This document shows positions 8,173 to 16,943 of a stretch of DNA of 64,000 nt, in pieces. Within the stretch, counting starts at the first letter, position 1; every line of letters starts with the position of its first letter. A program made the translations under genes and the position numbers. Source of the DNA: Bog-159 sp963707465 (GTDB taxonomy: Bacteria > Acidobacteriota > Terriglobia > Bryobacterales > Bryobacteraceae); NCBI GenBank assembly GCA_963707465.1, contig CAVPQK010000015.1:868001-932000 (forward strand), written 5' to 3'. The notes below the pieces were generated by a model. That model did no database searches, was not told the origin of the DNA, and saw only the letters and a program-made list of their open reading frames with translations.

Positions 8173-8715
8173 CTAGGCGTTAGGCTCAGTAGCCGATGAA
8201 CCGTTGGCCGCATGCTGGGCTGCGAGATCCTTCTCCAAGCTCCAAGGCTGCGGCTCGCCGTCCGCCTGCGGCGCGGCGCCATTCTGACGGACGGCGATTT
8301 CGGTGCCGATTTCCATCTCATGAGCGATAGCGCCCGGCGGCGTAACGGGTGACAAAGACTCAGCGCCCTCAGTTGCGGATGCGCCGACAGTGGAAGTGTT
8401 GGTTACGGTAGTTTCGTCCGGCTCCGCAGCGGATAAACCTTGCGGCTGGCCGTATGTAGACACGTCGCCCGAAGAATAATCGTAGTTGTAGTTATCGTAC
8501 TGATAACCGCCCCCGATTTCTTTGGGCTCCGCGGTTTCCCGTTCCAGGTTTTGCAATTCGCGATCGAAGGTGGCTTTCAGTTCGCTCTGAGCGCGGCGGA
8601 ACTCGGTAATCGCCTTCCCCAAGGTGCGGCCCAACTCGGGCAGTTTCTTGGGGCCGAAGAGCACCAGCGCGACCAGAAAGATGACCACCATCTCCGGCAT
8701 ACCTACGGGACCCAT
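8173..8715 (-). CDS. Tat translocase subunit TatA/TatB family
   Basis: The N-terminus MGPVGMPEMVVIFLVALVLF gives one short membrane helix, followed by the hinge FGPKKLPELGR and the amphipathic helix TLGKAITEFRRAQSELK, which are the TatA/TatB signature. The FGPKKLPELG hinge is TatA-like, while the GP pair and the long helix recall TatB, so one protein may serve both roles. Beyond about residue 65 there is a ~115-residue acidic low-complexity tail with Tyr/Asn/Asp clusters (YQYDNYNYDYSSGD). The gene heads the tat operon, 10 bases before tatC. No second tatA-like gene is seen nearby. Confidence 0.93.
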   Translation of the reverse strand: MGPVGMPEMVVIFLVALVLFGPKKLPELGRTLGKAITEFRRAQSELKATFDRELQNLERETAEPKEIGGGYQYDNYNYDYSSGDVSTYGQPQGLSAAEPDETTVTNTSTVGASATEGAESLSPVTPPGAIAHEMEIGTEIAVRQNGAAPQADGEPQPWSLEKDLAAQHAANGSSATEPNA

Positions 8716-8812
8716 CTGGCTGCTTCCTCCATTCGAACTTCATCATCATGATATCACGGGGGTGGGCGGGGCGCACTGCGCGGCCCCACTTTGATAAGCT
8801 CTCAGCTTGACC

Positions 8813-10753
8813 ATGCGACTTGTCTTCCTATTCGTAGCCGCGCTTCTGCAGGCCCAGACCGTGGTTCCCGTGGAACCGGCTTTGGCGGAGATCGCGCACA
8901 CGCACCGCTTCCGCGAAGCCGCCATCTCGCCCGACGGCGCACACCTGGCTTACGTGGAGGCGAAGGCCGCGCCCAATCAATCGGCTATCTATATCGCACC
9001 GCGCATTCGCGTCACGGCGGGAGATGGCAGAGTGGCGTGCGACGAGCGCGGTGTCTCGTGGTCCGCCGATGGAAAGCATCTCGCCTTCCTTTCCGATTGC
9101 GGGAAGAAAGAACAGCTCCAGCTTTACGTGGCGCCCGCGGAAGGCGGCGCGGCACGGCAGTTGACGCATTTGAAGGGACTGCTCGCCGATCCCAAATGGT
9201 CGCCCGACGGCAAGCGGATTGCGATCCTATTTACCGAGAACCTGCCGCACGCAGCCGGTCCGCTGGACCCCGTGCCGCCCGAATCCGGCGTGCTGGAATC
9301 GCAGATCTTCGAACAGCGCCTGGCGCTGGTCGACGCGGCGACCGGCGCGGCGCGCCAACTCACGCCCAAGGACATGTACATCTACGAATACGACTGGGCG
9401 CCGGACAGCCACGGCTTTGCTGTCACGGCCGCTCCGGGCGATGGCGATGCCAACTGGTGGGTCGCGCAGCTTTATCTGGTGGCAGGCGATTCTGGCGCCA
9501 TGAAATCGATTTACAAGCCGCCGGTGGAGTTGCAGATCGCTACACCGCGTTTTGCGCCGGATGGACAATCCATGGTGTTCATCGGAGGCTTGATGAGCGA
9601 TGAGGGATCCACCGGCGGCGACATTTTCCAAGTATCGACCGCCGGCGGCGCGCCGCGGAACTTGACGCCTGGCATGGCAGCTTCAGCCAGCAACATCACC
9701 TGGCCGAGGAAGTCGCCCCGGCTTTTCTTCACCGAACACCACGACGGCGGCAGCGCAGTCTCGCAACTCGACCCCGCCACCGGCCAGACCGAACGCCTCT
9801 GGCAGGGCGATGAGAGCATCAATCCGCCGTTCGACGATTCCGGCATTTCCATGACCGCGGATGGAAAAACGAGCGTAGTGATTCGCCACTCCTGGCGGCA
9901 GCCGCCCGAAATCTGGAGCGGTCCCATCGGCGAATGGAAGCAGGCGACGCACGAGAACCGCGCGCGCAAGCCGCTGTGGGGCGAGGCCAAAAGCCTGCAC
10001 TGGGACAACGACGGCTTCCACATCCAGGGCTGGCTAATCTATCCGGCCAACTTCGATGCCGGCAAGAAGTACCCGATGGTGGTGGCGGTACACGGCGGGC
10101 CGGCCTCATCGGTGAAGCCATATTGGCCGGCGCCCGGATACAATCCCGCGCTGCTCTCGCAACAAGGATACTTCGTGCTGATGCCGAATCCGCGCGGCAG
10201 CTACGGACAAGGCGAGAAGTTCGCCGCCGCCAACATGCGGGATTTCGGAGGCGGCGATCTGCGCGACATCCTGGCCGGGGTGGACGAGGCCATCCGTTCG
10301 GCTCCGGTCGACCCGCAACGAATCGGCATCACCGGCTGGAGCTATGGCGGCTTCATGACCATGTTCGCGGTTACGCAGACCAACCGCTTCAAGGCCGCTG
10401 TGGCGGGCGCGGGCATCTCCAACTGGCAAAGTTATTACGGCGAGAACGCCATCGACACCTGGATGATCCCCTACTTCGGGGCGTCGGTTTACGACGATCC
10501 GGCGGTCTACGCGAAGATGTCCGCGATCGACTTCATCAAACAGGTGAGGACGCCGACCCTGATCGTGGTCGGCGACCGCGACGGCGAATGCCCCGCGCCG
10601 CAATCATACGAATTCTGGCGCGCGCTCAAGACACTGGGCGTGAAAACGCAGATGGTGGTTTATCCGAACGAGGGGCATATGTTTCACAAGCCCGAGCATC
10701 AGAAAGACGCGCTGCTGCGCATGATCGGGTGGTTCAACGAGAATCTGAATTAG
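8813..10753 (+). CDS. secreted S9 family peptidase (prolyl oligopeptidase type)
   Basis: About 646 residues. A signal peptide (MRLVFLFVAALLQAQ) is followed by a TolB/WD40-like beta-propeller over roughly residues 30-380, with repeats such as ISPDGAHLAYVE and WSPDGKRIAIL. An alpha/beta-hydrolase domain follows with HGGPASS near 420, the nucleophile GWSYGGFMT at about 510, the acid in VVGDRDGECP near 589 and the His in NEGHMFHKP near 622. The triad is complete, so it should be an active exported peptidase. The ATG at 8813 gives a normal signal peptide; an in-frame TTG lies two codons upstream. It stands alone, divergent from the tat operon. Confidence 0.94.
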   Translation: MRLVFLFVAALLQAQTVVPVEPALAEIAHTHRFREAAISPDGAHLAYVEAKAAPNQSAIYIAPRIRVTAGDGRVACDERGVSWSADGKHLAFLSDCGKKEQLQLYVAPAEGGAARQLTHLKGLLADPKWSPDGKRIAILFTENLPHAAGPLDPVPPESGVLESQIFEQRLALVDAATGAARQLTPKDMYIYEYDWAPDSHGFAVTAAPGDGDANWWVAQLYLVAGDSGAMKSIYKPPVELQIATPRFAPDGQSMVFIGGLMSDEGSTGGDIFQVSTAGGAPRNLTPGMAASASNITWPRKSPRLFFTEHHDGGSAVSQLDPATGQTERLWQGDESINPPFDDSGISMTADGKTSVVIRHSWRQPPEIWSGPIGEWKQATHENRARKPLWGEAKSLHWDNDGFHIQGWLIYPANFDAGKKYPMVVAVHGGPASSVKPYWPAPGYNPALLSQQGYFVLMPNPRGSYGQGEKFAAANMRDFGGGDLRDILAGVDEAIRSAPVDPQRIGITGWSYGGFMTMFAVTQTNRFKAAVAGAGISNWQSYYGENAIDTWMIPYFGASVYDDPAVYAKMSAIDFIKQVRTPTLIVVGDRDGECPAPQSYEFWRALKTLGVKTQMVVYPNEGHMFHKPEHQKDALLRMIGWFNENLN

Positions 10754-10778
10754 CCAGATCGACGACGAGAGCGGATTC

Positions 10779-12035
10779 CTACGGCGCAGGCAAGCCCGCA
10801 CTCAGGCTGAATACCGTGCCTAGAGCGAATTGCCCTGTAGCGGCTGCTCCGTAATCGTAGGTCGCACCCCATAAGATCCCATCTTTCGCCTGGATGAGCG
10901 CTTTCGGATAGGCGCCAACCGGGGACGCGGGCGAGAAGGGCGAGAGTGTTTTGAGCAGCGCACCGTTGGCGGGCGAAAGCTGCATAATGTTTCCGTAGCT
11001 GTCGCTGCCGTAGTATTCGGCCATCCAGAAGTTGCCATCGCTGGCCAGCATCAACCCGTCGGGGGAACCGCCGCCTTCAGTCGTCTCGAAGAAGGGGAAA
11101 CACTGCAGATTGCCGCCGTGCGTTTCCATTTCAAACAACCCCAGGCCACCCACCGCGTAAATCGCATATAAGCCATAGAGGTTGCCGTTCGGACCAAAGG
11201 TCAACCCGGATGTCGGCCCGGACGGCGAGAAGGTGTCAAACACGGGGAAATTGATCGACACCGTGGTCAAGTCTCCGGTGGCCGGCGTGTAGTGGAACAG
11301 AAGCGCGGGGAGCGCTCCCAGAGCGAGCGCATAGAAAGTGCCGTCGGGGGCCGCAGTGAGGCCGGAGGGTATTCCCTCGCCCGTGGAGAAATTGAAATTG
11401 AGAACAATGCCATAGGCTCCGGTGGACGTGGTGATTCTAAAGATAGACCCGTAGGGCGAACCCCCATCGCCGGCAATCGTGCCATACAGATTGCCGTCGG
11501 TTCCCGTCACCATGGCGGTGGCCGTCGGACGAAGGTCGCCGCAGTCCCCGGCGGAACAGAATTCGTGGACGACCTGAAAAGCCGATCCATTCCGATTCAT
11601 CCGGTAAATCACGCCGTAGCCGCACTCGTCATCGCACCCATCGAGCCCGCCAAAAGTGGTGTAGCCATACAGCATTCCGTCCGGGCCTTCGGTAAGCAGC
11701 GTGGGAAAGTTGCCGTTAGCGTAGTTGTGGCCCGGGCCGGGAACGAAGGTGTGCACCACAGTGTACGTCCCGGTGGGCGTGAGGGAGAAAACGACTCCGC
11801 CGTTGGCCGCTGAACTTCCTTCCATCGATATCTGGGCGGCGCCGTAGAAATTGCCGTCGGACCCTTGGATCAGGGAAGCGGGCCCGGCGCCGCTGGGACA
11901 GGGTCCGGTCCGGGAAGATCCAACAGCATTGCAGGTGAAGGTATGAACAGTGGCTGGCTGCGGGCTGGCGGCGAAGGCTCCGCCTGCGAGCAACGCGAAA
12001 AACACGACTAATGGAAGCTTTCGTTTTATCCGCAT
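10779..12035 (-). CDS. secreted tandem-repeat protein of the 'DG-LYGTT' (GloVer-type) family
   Basis: About 418 residues. The chosen ATG at 12035 is followed by a clear signal peptide (MRIKRKLPLVVFFALLAGGAFA) and preceded by AGGGGA. The rest consists of repeats of about 45-50 residues, each with a GxVFxxTPTGxxTxxHxF strand pair and a (S/P)DGxxYG turn, for example GSDGNFYGAA, GPDGMLYGYT, GTDGNLYGTI and GPNGNLYGLY. The pattern suggests a beta-propeller-like exported protein of unknown role. This is the intact copy among four such loci in the window; unlike the decayed ones it ends without an IPT/TIG domain (FSLSAGLPAP). Confidence 0.82.
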   Translation of the reverse strand: MRIKRKLPLVVFFALLAGGAFAASPQPATVHTFTCNAVGSSRTGPCPSGAGPASLIQGSDGNFYGAAQISMEGSSAANGGVVFSLTPTGTYTVVHTFVPGPGHNYANGNFPTLLTEGPDGMLYGYTTFGGLDGCDDECGYGVIYRMNRNGSAFQVVHEFCSAGDCGDLRPTATAMVTGTDGNLYGTIAGDGGSPYGSIFRITTSTGAYGIVLNFNFSTGEGIPSGLTAAPDGTFYALALGALPALLFHYTPATGDLTTVSINFPVFDTFSPSGPTSGLTFGPNGNLYGLYAIYAVGGLGLFEMETHGGNLQCFPFFETTEGGGSPDGLMLASDGNFWMAEYYGSDSYGNIMQLSPANGALLKTLSPFSPASPVGAYPKALIQAKDGILWGATYDYGAAATGQFALGTVFSLSAGLPAP

Positions 12036-12163
12036 CCTGAATGTCCCCTTTTCCCTTATAAGCGGGCTCGGGAGCCTAATTGTCGCAGAGATGTAAAAAC
12101 GCTGTAAAACTGCGGGCGTGCGCCGCACCAGCGCCGTGACGCGCTACGTGCCATGCTAGTTCT

Positions 12164-12883
12164 GTGGGGAAGCCGCCAGCATTCGCAATGATTTTGATCG
12201 CAGTTGTGGCTGCTGCGAGCGACGCCAGGACACTATCGGCCGGCGGGGTTGGGCGGCAGCCCGAGTTCACTTTGGACATCTCAGCGGCGGGCGGGGTGGG
12301 ATCCATCGTGGTGAAGGACCACGCCGGAGCCAAGCTACAAACCCTCACGTGCGCGCTATCGATCCACAGCGTCGCCGATCCGGCCACGCTTCCAAAACAG
12401 ATCGAATTCCAGGATGGGACGTTCGTCGACAGCGTGAAGGCCATGGATCTGAACTTCGATGGACTGGCGGACATACTGGGAGTGCGGGATTTTGGCGGGA
12501 AGTGGGCTCGGCAATGCGTCTGGCTGTTCGATCCGAATCGGGGCCAGTTTATCCAGGACGCGCTGAGCCGTCAGATGGAGGACTTAGTGAACCTGGGGGT
12601 GGACGCCGAGCGCCGCCTGGTTTTTGCATACACCATTGGTCCAACGCTTCCCACGCGGGCCGAATACCGGATCGTCTCCGAGGTCCGCGCCGAGCGGCGA
12701 TTGTTGCCCGTGCGTTCGTGCGAACTGGACACGGGCGCGACGGAGGGAGCGGACCGGACGGTCAGCGTGGTGAAGTACGTGAATGGTCAGAAGGCCGTTG
12801 AGCGCCGGACCGTATCCGCGGATTGCAACGATCCGTGCGGCGACCGTTGCCCTAGCGTGCCGGGGAAAAAAGCCGCGCACTAG
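12164..12883 (+). CDS. exported hypothetical protein with an FG-GAP/XAC2610-like segment
   Basis: The 239-residue protein starts at a GTG (12164) or at an ATG eight codons later; both leave a short hydrophobic leader (MILIAVVAAAS). The middle has KAMDLNFDGLADILGVRDFGG, the D-x-N-x-D-G-x-x-D calcium-loop pattern of FG-GAP/VCBS-like repeats, followed by VWLFDPNRGQF, as in XAC2610-related proteins. Four cysteines in the last 25 residues (DCNDPCGDRCPS) could form disulfides after export. I cannot assign a function. The paired-hairpin repeat at 12890-12930 lies just past its stop, shared with the convergent cytochrome gene. Confidence 0.6.
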   Translation: MGKPPAFAMILIAVVAAASDARTLSAGGVGRQPEFTLDISAAGGVGSIVVKDHAGAKLQTLTCALSIHSVADPATLPKQIEFQDGTFVDSVKAMDLNFDGLADILGVRDFGGKWARQCVWLFDPNRGQFIQDALSRQMEDLVNLGVDAERRLVFAYTIGPTLPTRAEYRIVSEVRAERRLLPVRSCELDTGATEGADRTVSVVKYVNGQKAVERRTVSADCNDPCGDRCPSVPGKKAAH

Positions 12884-12889
12884 CAAAGA

Positions 12890-12930
12890 GCGGTCCAGGG
12901 GGACCCGCGCGGACCAGGGGGTCCGCCCCA
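12890..12930. repeat. paired-hairpin interspersed repeat, copy 1
   Basis: Two adjacent hairpins: GCGGTCC/GGACCCGC around AGGG, then GCGGACC/GGTCCGC around AGGG, running into CCCAC. It fills the gap between two convergent genes and touches the stop codon of the cytochrome gene (12931). Confidence 0.7.
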
Positions 12931-14385
12931 CTACAGCGTTTTCAGAAAGGCGATGAGCGACTGGCGGTCTTCCGGGGAAACCTTCAGCCCGAATTCGTGG
13001 CCTTGGATCGGGCCGGGGCCAAGGTGGAAGCCTTTGGGCACATAGTCCTTCGACAGGCGCGCGGGATCGAACCATTCTTCCAGCGAGGCGGCCTGGCCGC
13101 TGTGGCTGAACGCACTGCGATACCAAACTCCGCGCAGCGAAGGCACTTTGTAGAATCCCGTGCCACGGCGGGTTTGGGTGGCTAGGCCCGGATCCGTACC
13201 CACGGAGATATCCATGATGTCGTCGGTGGCGCGGAGGGCTTCGGGAACCTTGAAACCCAGAGCGGGAGTGAGCTTGTTGTTGGTGTAGAGAGGCGGCGTG
13301 TGACATCCGCCGCAACCCTGCTGCTGGAAGATGCGCTGCCCGCGGCGGGCCTTCTCGTCGAAGGGGTTTGGATTCGGCGGAGGGCGCAGGGAGTAGATAT
13401 AGAGGGCGAGCGCGTAGAGCTGTTCATCGCTGAAGCGAGCGCCGTCCACACCGAACGGAGCTACGGTTGGCGAGGGCTGAAAATCGCCGAAGTGGGCGGT
13501 AAGGTCCAGGCCGGTATTCAGGATGTCGTAGCGCATCAAGTCGCCGACGGAGCGGTGGCGAACCATGCCGGTGGAATCCAGATATTTGATGTCGGCGATA
13601 CCGATCAAGGAGGGTACTCTCACCGGATGATCCGAACCGGTGCCCTGGCGCTCCAGAACGCCGGGCGGCATGGCTTGATAGCGTCGCGCCAGCTCAGCAT
13701 CGGTGAGCTGGTCGAACTCGGCGCGCGGCGTGATCCAGGGAGCGCCGGTGGAGACCCAGTCAAACTCGCGCGCGCGGCGGGCGCTTTGGGAGTGCCTGAA
13801 GCGCGCGGCGAAGGCCGGATAGACGGCGAAATCGATCTGGGCGCCTTTTAGCGCGGTGCCGTCCGGGAGAACGCGAGTGTGGCAGGCGGCGCAAGAAAGG
13901 CCACTGCTTTGTTCCACGACGCCGCGCTTGCGGATGACGTACTTGTCGACCGGTATGATGCCATCACTAGTGACCGGAAGACTTATTCCAGGAGGAGCTT
14001 GAAACCCCTCGGGGCCTATGGGGAAAGGGTAGGCAGAGTCGTCAAAGACTGCCTCGCCGGCACGAATCCAATCCTCTTTGGTGCGCAGGTTTGAGGCATC
14101 GAAGAAGATGACTTCGGGCTCCTTTTGTTTGAGTGAGGCGAGGTATCCGGCGGGCGCGCGGCCGGGGGCGTAAACAGGGTAGGTGCGATAAATCGTGCGC
14201 ACTTTGAGGGCGTAGTACTGTTCGGCGTTAGGATAGTGAGGCGAACGGTCCGGCTGCGCCAGCGGCACCTCAAGGCGCGCCATCTCTTTGTCGTCCCACG
14301 CACGCGGAATGTCGGGATGGAAGTTTTGGGCGGCGGCGAGGCCGGCGATGGCCAGGGCAGCGCAAAGATGTTTCGCGTGGAACAT
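12931..14385 (-). CDS. exported di-heme cytochrome c (cytochrome c peroxidase-like)
   Basis: The 484-residue protein starts with a signal peptide (MFHAKHLCAALAIAGLAAAQ). Two CxxCH haem sites are present: CAACH at about residues 165-169 and CGGCH at about 358-362. Segments such as VPSLRGVWYRSAFSHSGQA near 430 match the C-terminal half of the bacterial di-haem peroxidase/MauG-like superfamily, with a possible distal ligand in FSHSGQ. The architecture is longer than classical CcpA (about 330). Whether it is a peroxidase, a MauG-like oxidase or an electron carrier cannot be decided. No partner gene is adjacent. It is translated toward a paired-hairpin repeat that directly follows its stop codon. 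Confidence 0.8.
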   Translation of the reverse strand: MFHAKHLCAALAIAGLAAAQNFHPDIPRAWDDKEMARLEVPLAQPDRSPHYPNAEQYYALKVRTIYRTYPVYAPGRAPAGYLASLKQKEPEVIFFDASNLRTKEDWIRAGEAVFDDSAYPFPIGPEGFQAPPGISLPVTSDGIIPVDKYVIRKRGVVEQSSGLSCAACHTRVLPDGTALKGAQIDFAVYPAFAARFRHSQSARRAREFDWVSTGAPWITPRAEFDQLTDAELARRYQAMPPGVLERQGTGSDHPVRVPSLIGIADIKYLDSTGMVRHRSVGDLMRYDILNTGLDLTAHFGDFQPSPTVAPFGVDGARFSDEQLYALALYIYSLRPPPNPNPFDEKARRGQRIFQQQGCGGCHTPPLYTNNKLTPALGFKVPEALRATDDIMDISVGTDPGLATQTRRGTGFYKVPSLRGVWYRSAFSHSGQAASLEEWFDPARLSKDYVPKGFHLGPGPIQGHEFGLKVSPEDRQSLIAFLKTL

Positions 14386-14432
14386 GTGGGTAAGTATAAC
14401 TCTGCCAGTTCACGTTCCGTGACTCAACCGGA

Positions 14433-14460
14433 TTTCACGCAAAGGCGCAAAGGGACGCAG
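14433..14460. repeat. short intergenic motif TTTCACGCAAAGGCGCAAAG
   Basis: The motif occurs once here, between the Hsp70-like gene end and the cytochrome start. Similar 'ACGCAAAG-GCGCAAAG' strings are a recurrent intergenic sequence in many bacterial genomes from memory; its function is unknown. Confidence 0.35.
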
Positions 14461-14487
14461 CCAAGTGCGCCAAGATGCGCCGGGATA

Positions 14488-16326
14488 TTAACTCACGCGT
14501 TCGCGGACGTTGAATTCGAGTTTCCAGCGGCGGGCGTCGCGGGCCACGCACCACAACTGGAGCATGCCGGTCTCGGTGACGACGGTCTCGAACGAAACGG
14601 GGACCACACCGCCGGCGTTCTGCTCGGCGGGGAGGTGGACTTCCATGGGGGCGAGCTCTTCGAGGTCGTCGCCGAAGTCTTCGATGAGGTCGCCGGGCTG
14701 GTCGTTTTTGCGGACGGCGGAGGTGAAGAAGCGGAACTCGGCGGGCTCGCCGACCACCAGTCCGAATTCGCGGTTGGGAATACGCAGGTCGGTGCCCTCT
14801 TCCATGCCCCAGGGGACCACCGTGAGGGCTTTGAGCGGGGCTGGAAAACCGGGCACCGAGGGCATGGCGCTTTCTATGGCTACGTAATAAGTGCGGGGGA
14901 CGCCGCCGCGGATGCGCACGCCGCGGCCGGAGCGGGCGAGACCATAATAAGCGGCACCGCGGGAGACGGCGTGCATCAGGTCTTCGCCGCTGAGCGGCTG
15001 GATGGGCGGGAGACTCTCCGCGGCCAGCCAGGAATTCAGCACGCTCAGAATGCGCTCGCGGATGAGGCCGGCGTTCAGCACGCCGCCGTTGAACAGGATG
15101 TGTGTGGGGCAAGCCAGTCCGCTGGGGCCGCGACGCACGCCGCCCTGCTCGGCGGTGGACGCCTGCTGGCGCAGAAAACGCGCCATGTGGCGGGTGATGG
15201 CGGCATCGGCTGCGTAGGGCAGGCCGAGCTCCTGCAAGCCGGCGCGGCTCTGGCGGGCGGGCATATCGCTGCTCGATACGGCGGGCAGGAAGCCATCGGT
15301 GAGAAGGCGCTCGAGATCGGCGCGCTGCAGCTTGGCCTTGATGGCGCCGCCTACCACGCCGGTGCCCTTGCCGAGGATGGTGACGGGCGCCTCATCCTTC
15401 TTGTTGCCGGGTTCGAGCAGCTTCTCCTTGGCGGCGCGGCAATTGTTCCAGAGCGCCTGAAGCTGGAAGTTGTCGATTTTGGTGCCCTGGCGCGCGAGCT
15501 GATCGGCGACCAGGCGGGCAAGGGCCAAGTCGATGTTGTCGCCGCCGAGCAGGATGTGCTCGCCGACGGCCACGCGTTCGAGCGACAGCTCGCCCGATTG
15601 CTCGGTGACGGCGATGAGGGTGAAATCGGTGGTGCCGCCGCCGATATCGACGACCAGGATCAGATCGCCGACCTGGACGCGCTGGCGCCAGTCGGGATGG
15701 CGCTCGATCCAGGCGTAGAAGGCGGCTTGCGGCTCTTCGAGCAGGGTGACGTTGCGATATCCGGCCTGCTCGGCGGCTTTGAGGGTCAACTCGCGGGCAA
15801 CGGCGTCGAAGGAAGCGGGCACCGTCACCAGCACTTGTTGCTGGACGAAGGGCGCTTCGGGCATCTTGCTATCCCAGGCGTGGCGGAGGTGATCGAGATA
15901 GCGGCGGCTGGCTTCGACGGGGGAATACTTGGGCACGCCTTCGGGAGCGCGGAAAGGTAGGATGGGAGCGGTACGATCCACACCGCCATGCGAGAGCCAC
16001 GATTTGGCGGAAGAGACCAGGCGGCCGGCATTCTCGACGCCGCGCTTTTGGGCCAGGCGGCCAGCGATGGTTTCGGGCTGCGGATCCCAGGGTAGGGCCG
16101 TTGAGCCAGCGGGGAAATCGGTGGCGCCGGGAACGTACAGGAAGGAGGGCAGCAGGTCTTCGTCGCGCACCTCGGACGGGTTCACGAGCTGGGGGATGCC
16201 AAGCCGTTCGACTTTGGGAAGGGCGAAGGGGTCGGCATCGGGGCGATTCTCGACGTAAGAGAGCGCCGAGTTGGTGGTGCCGAGATCAATTCCGATGACG
16301 TAGCGAGGTTCGGGGCGGGGTGGCAT
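14488..16326 (-). CDS. Hsp70 family chaperone-like protein
   Basis: About 612 residues from the ATG at 16326 (MPPRPEPRYVIGIDLGTTNS); an upstream ATG at 16545 would add a low-complexity tail overlapping the previous gene and is rejected. The actin/Hsp70 ATPase motifs are present: phosphate-1 GIDLGTTNSALSYV at residue 11, LLEEPQAAFYAW near 200, phosphate-2 VVDIGGGTTDFTL near 225, and the adenosine motif FNGGVLNAGLIRERI near 410. The C-terminal part is not a DnaK-like substrate domain and lacks its acidic lid, resembling the unusual Hsp70s paired with DUF2760 proteins. It begins 19 bases after the DUF2760 stop codon, so the two form an operon. Client unknown. Confidence 0.9.
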   Translation of the reverse strand: MPPRPEPRYVIGIDLGTTNSALSYVENRPDADPFALPKVERLGIPQLVNPSEVRDEDLLPSFLYVPGATDFPAGSTALPWDPQPETIAGRLAQKRGVENAGRLVSSAKSWLSHGGVDRTAPILPFRAPEGVPKYSPVEASRRYLDHLRHAWDSKMPEAPFVQQQVLVTVPASFDAVARELTLKAAEQAGYRNVTLLEEPQAAFYAWIERHPDWRQRVQVGDLILVVDIGGGTTDFTLIAVTEQSGELSLERVAVGEHILLGGDNIDLALARLVADQLARQGTKIDNFQLQALWNNCRAAKEKLLEPGNKKDEAPVTILGKGTGVVGGAIKAKLQRADLERLLTDGFLPAVSSSDMPARQSRAGLQELGLPYAADAAITRHMARFLRQQASTAEQGGVRRGPSGLACPTHILFNGGVLNAGLIRERILSVLNSWLAAESLPPIQPLSGEDLMHAVSRGAAYYGLARSGRGVRIRGGVPRTYYVAIESAMPSVPGFPAPLKALTVVPWGMEEGTDLRIPNREFGLVVGEPAEFRFFTSAVRKNDQPGDLIEDFGDDLEELAPMEVHLPAEQNAGGVVPVSFETVVTETGMLQLWCVARDARRWKLEFNVRERVS

Positions 16327-16345
16327 CGTGCTTGTGGGCGGACGG

Positions 16346-16843
16346 CTATTCGATCTCGATTTCGGCGGGCGCGATGATGGAGGCGTCCTGGCCGGGAGTG
16401 AGCGCGGGAAGGTCCATTTTGGCGGCGCGCCAGCCCTTGTGACGCAGGGTTCCGCCTTCGGGCTTGGCGGCAGGCACGTTGCCGATGAATTTGACGGCGG
16501 CGGGATCGGCGGTTGCGGGACGGGTATATGCGCCTTCGACGCCATCGATGACGGGCTGGAGACTCAGATAGCGGGCGAGCGAATCGCGGGCCTGATCGTG
16601 GAGGCTGCGGACGGCGGCGCCGATCTGGTCGTCTTCGAAGGCGGCGATGTCTTCCATGAGGAAGTCGAGGATGCGCGAATCGCGCTGGAGGATGGCGAGG
16701 AGTTGGAGGGCGTGGGCGGGGTTCGGCTTCGCTGGGGCTGGGGGTTGGGGTCTGGGGGCTGGGGCCGGTTTGATCTCCTTAGGCAGGGGACGGCCGAACA
16801 GGATGGCGAAGAAGGCTCGAAAGGCTAACAGGATACGGCTCAA
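16346..16843 (-). CDS. DUF2760 domain-containing protein
   Basis: The 165-residue protein begins MSRILLAFRAFFAILFG, a hydrophobic helix that may anchor it in the membrane, then a Pro/Ala-rich linker and the DUF2760 core (ALQLLAILQRDSRILDFLMEDIA near 45 and YTRPATADPAAVKFIGN near 105). The apparent start is TTG at 16843, which lies inside copy A of a 47-bp direct repeat. DUF2760 genes are typically found beside atypical Hsp70 genes, as here. The role is unknown; a cofactor of the adjacent Hsp70 is a reasonable inference. Confidence 0.88.
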   Translation of the reverse strand: MSRILLAFRAFFAILFGRPLPKEIKPAPAPRPQPPAPAKPNPAHALQLLAILQRDSRILDFLMEDIAAFEDDQIGAAVRSLHDQARDSLARYLSLQPVIDGVEGAYTRPATADPAAVKFIGNVPAAKPEGGTLRHKGWRAAKMDLPALTPGQDASIIAPAEIEIE

Positions 16844-16880
16844 GTGTTGTGCTCCAAGTACTTAGGATAACATTGGCGGG
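16834..16880. repeat. 47-bp direct repeat, copy A
   Basis: It matches copy B (17843-17889) at 43 of 47 positions in the same orientation. It contains the near-palindrome CCAAGTACTTAGG and, read on the minus strand, the TTG start of the DUF2760 gene. The two copies bracket the orphan gene at 16944-17810. Confidence 0.85.
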
Positions 16881-16943
16881 CATGCCGGCAGACTGATGCC
16901 AGCGACGCTTCGGCGTACGCCGACAACACGGACGCCGCGGTTA

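Noticed and set aside
14236..15960. 574-codon open frame on the plus strand opposite the Hsp70 gene
   Set aside because: It is the antisense shadow of a GC-rich gene; composition is Gly/Ala/Asp-rich with no recognisable motif, while the minus frame has all Hsp70 motifs.
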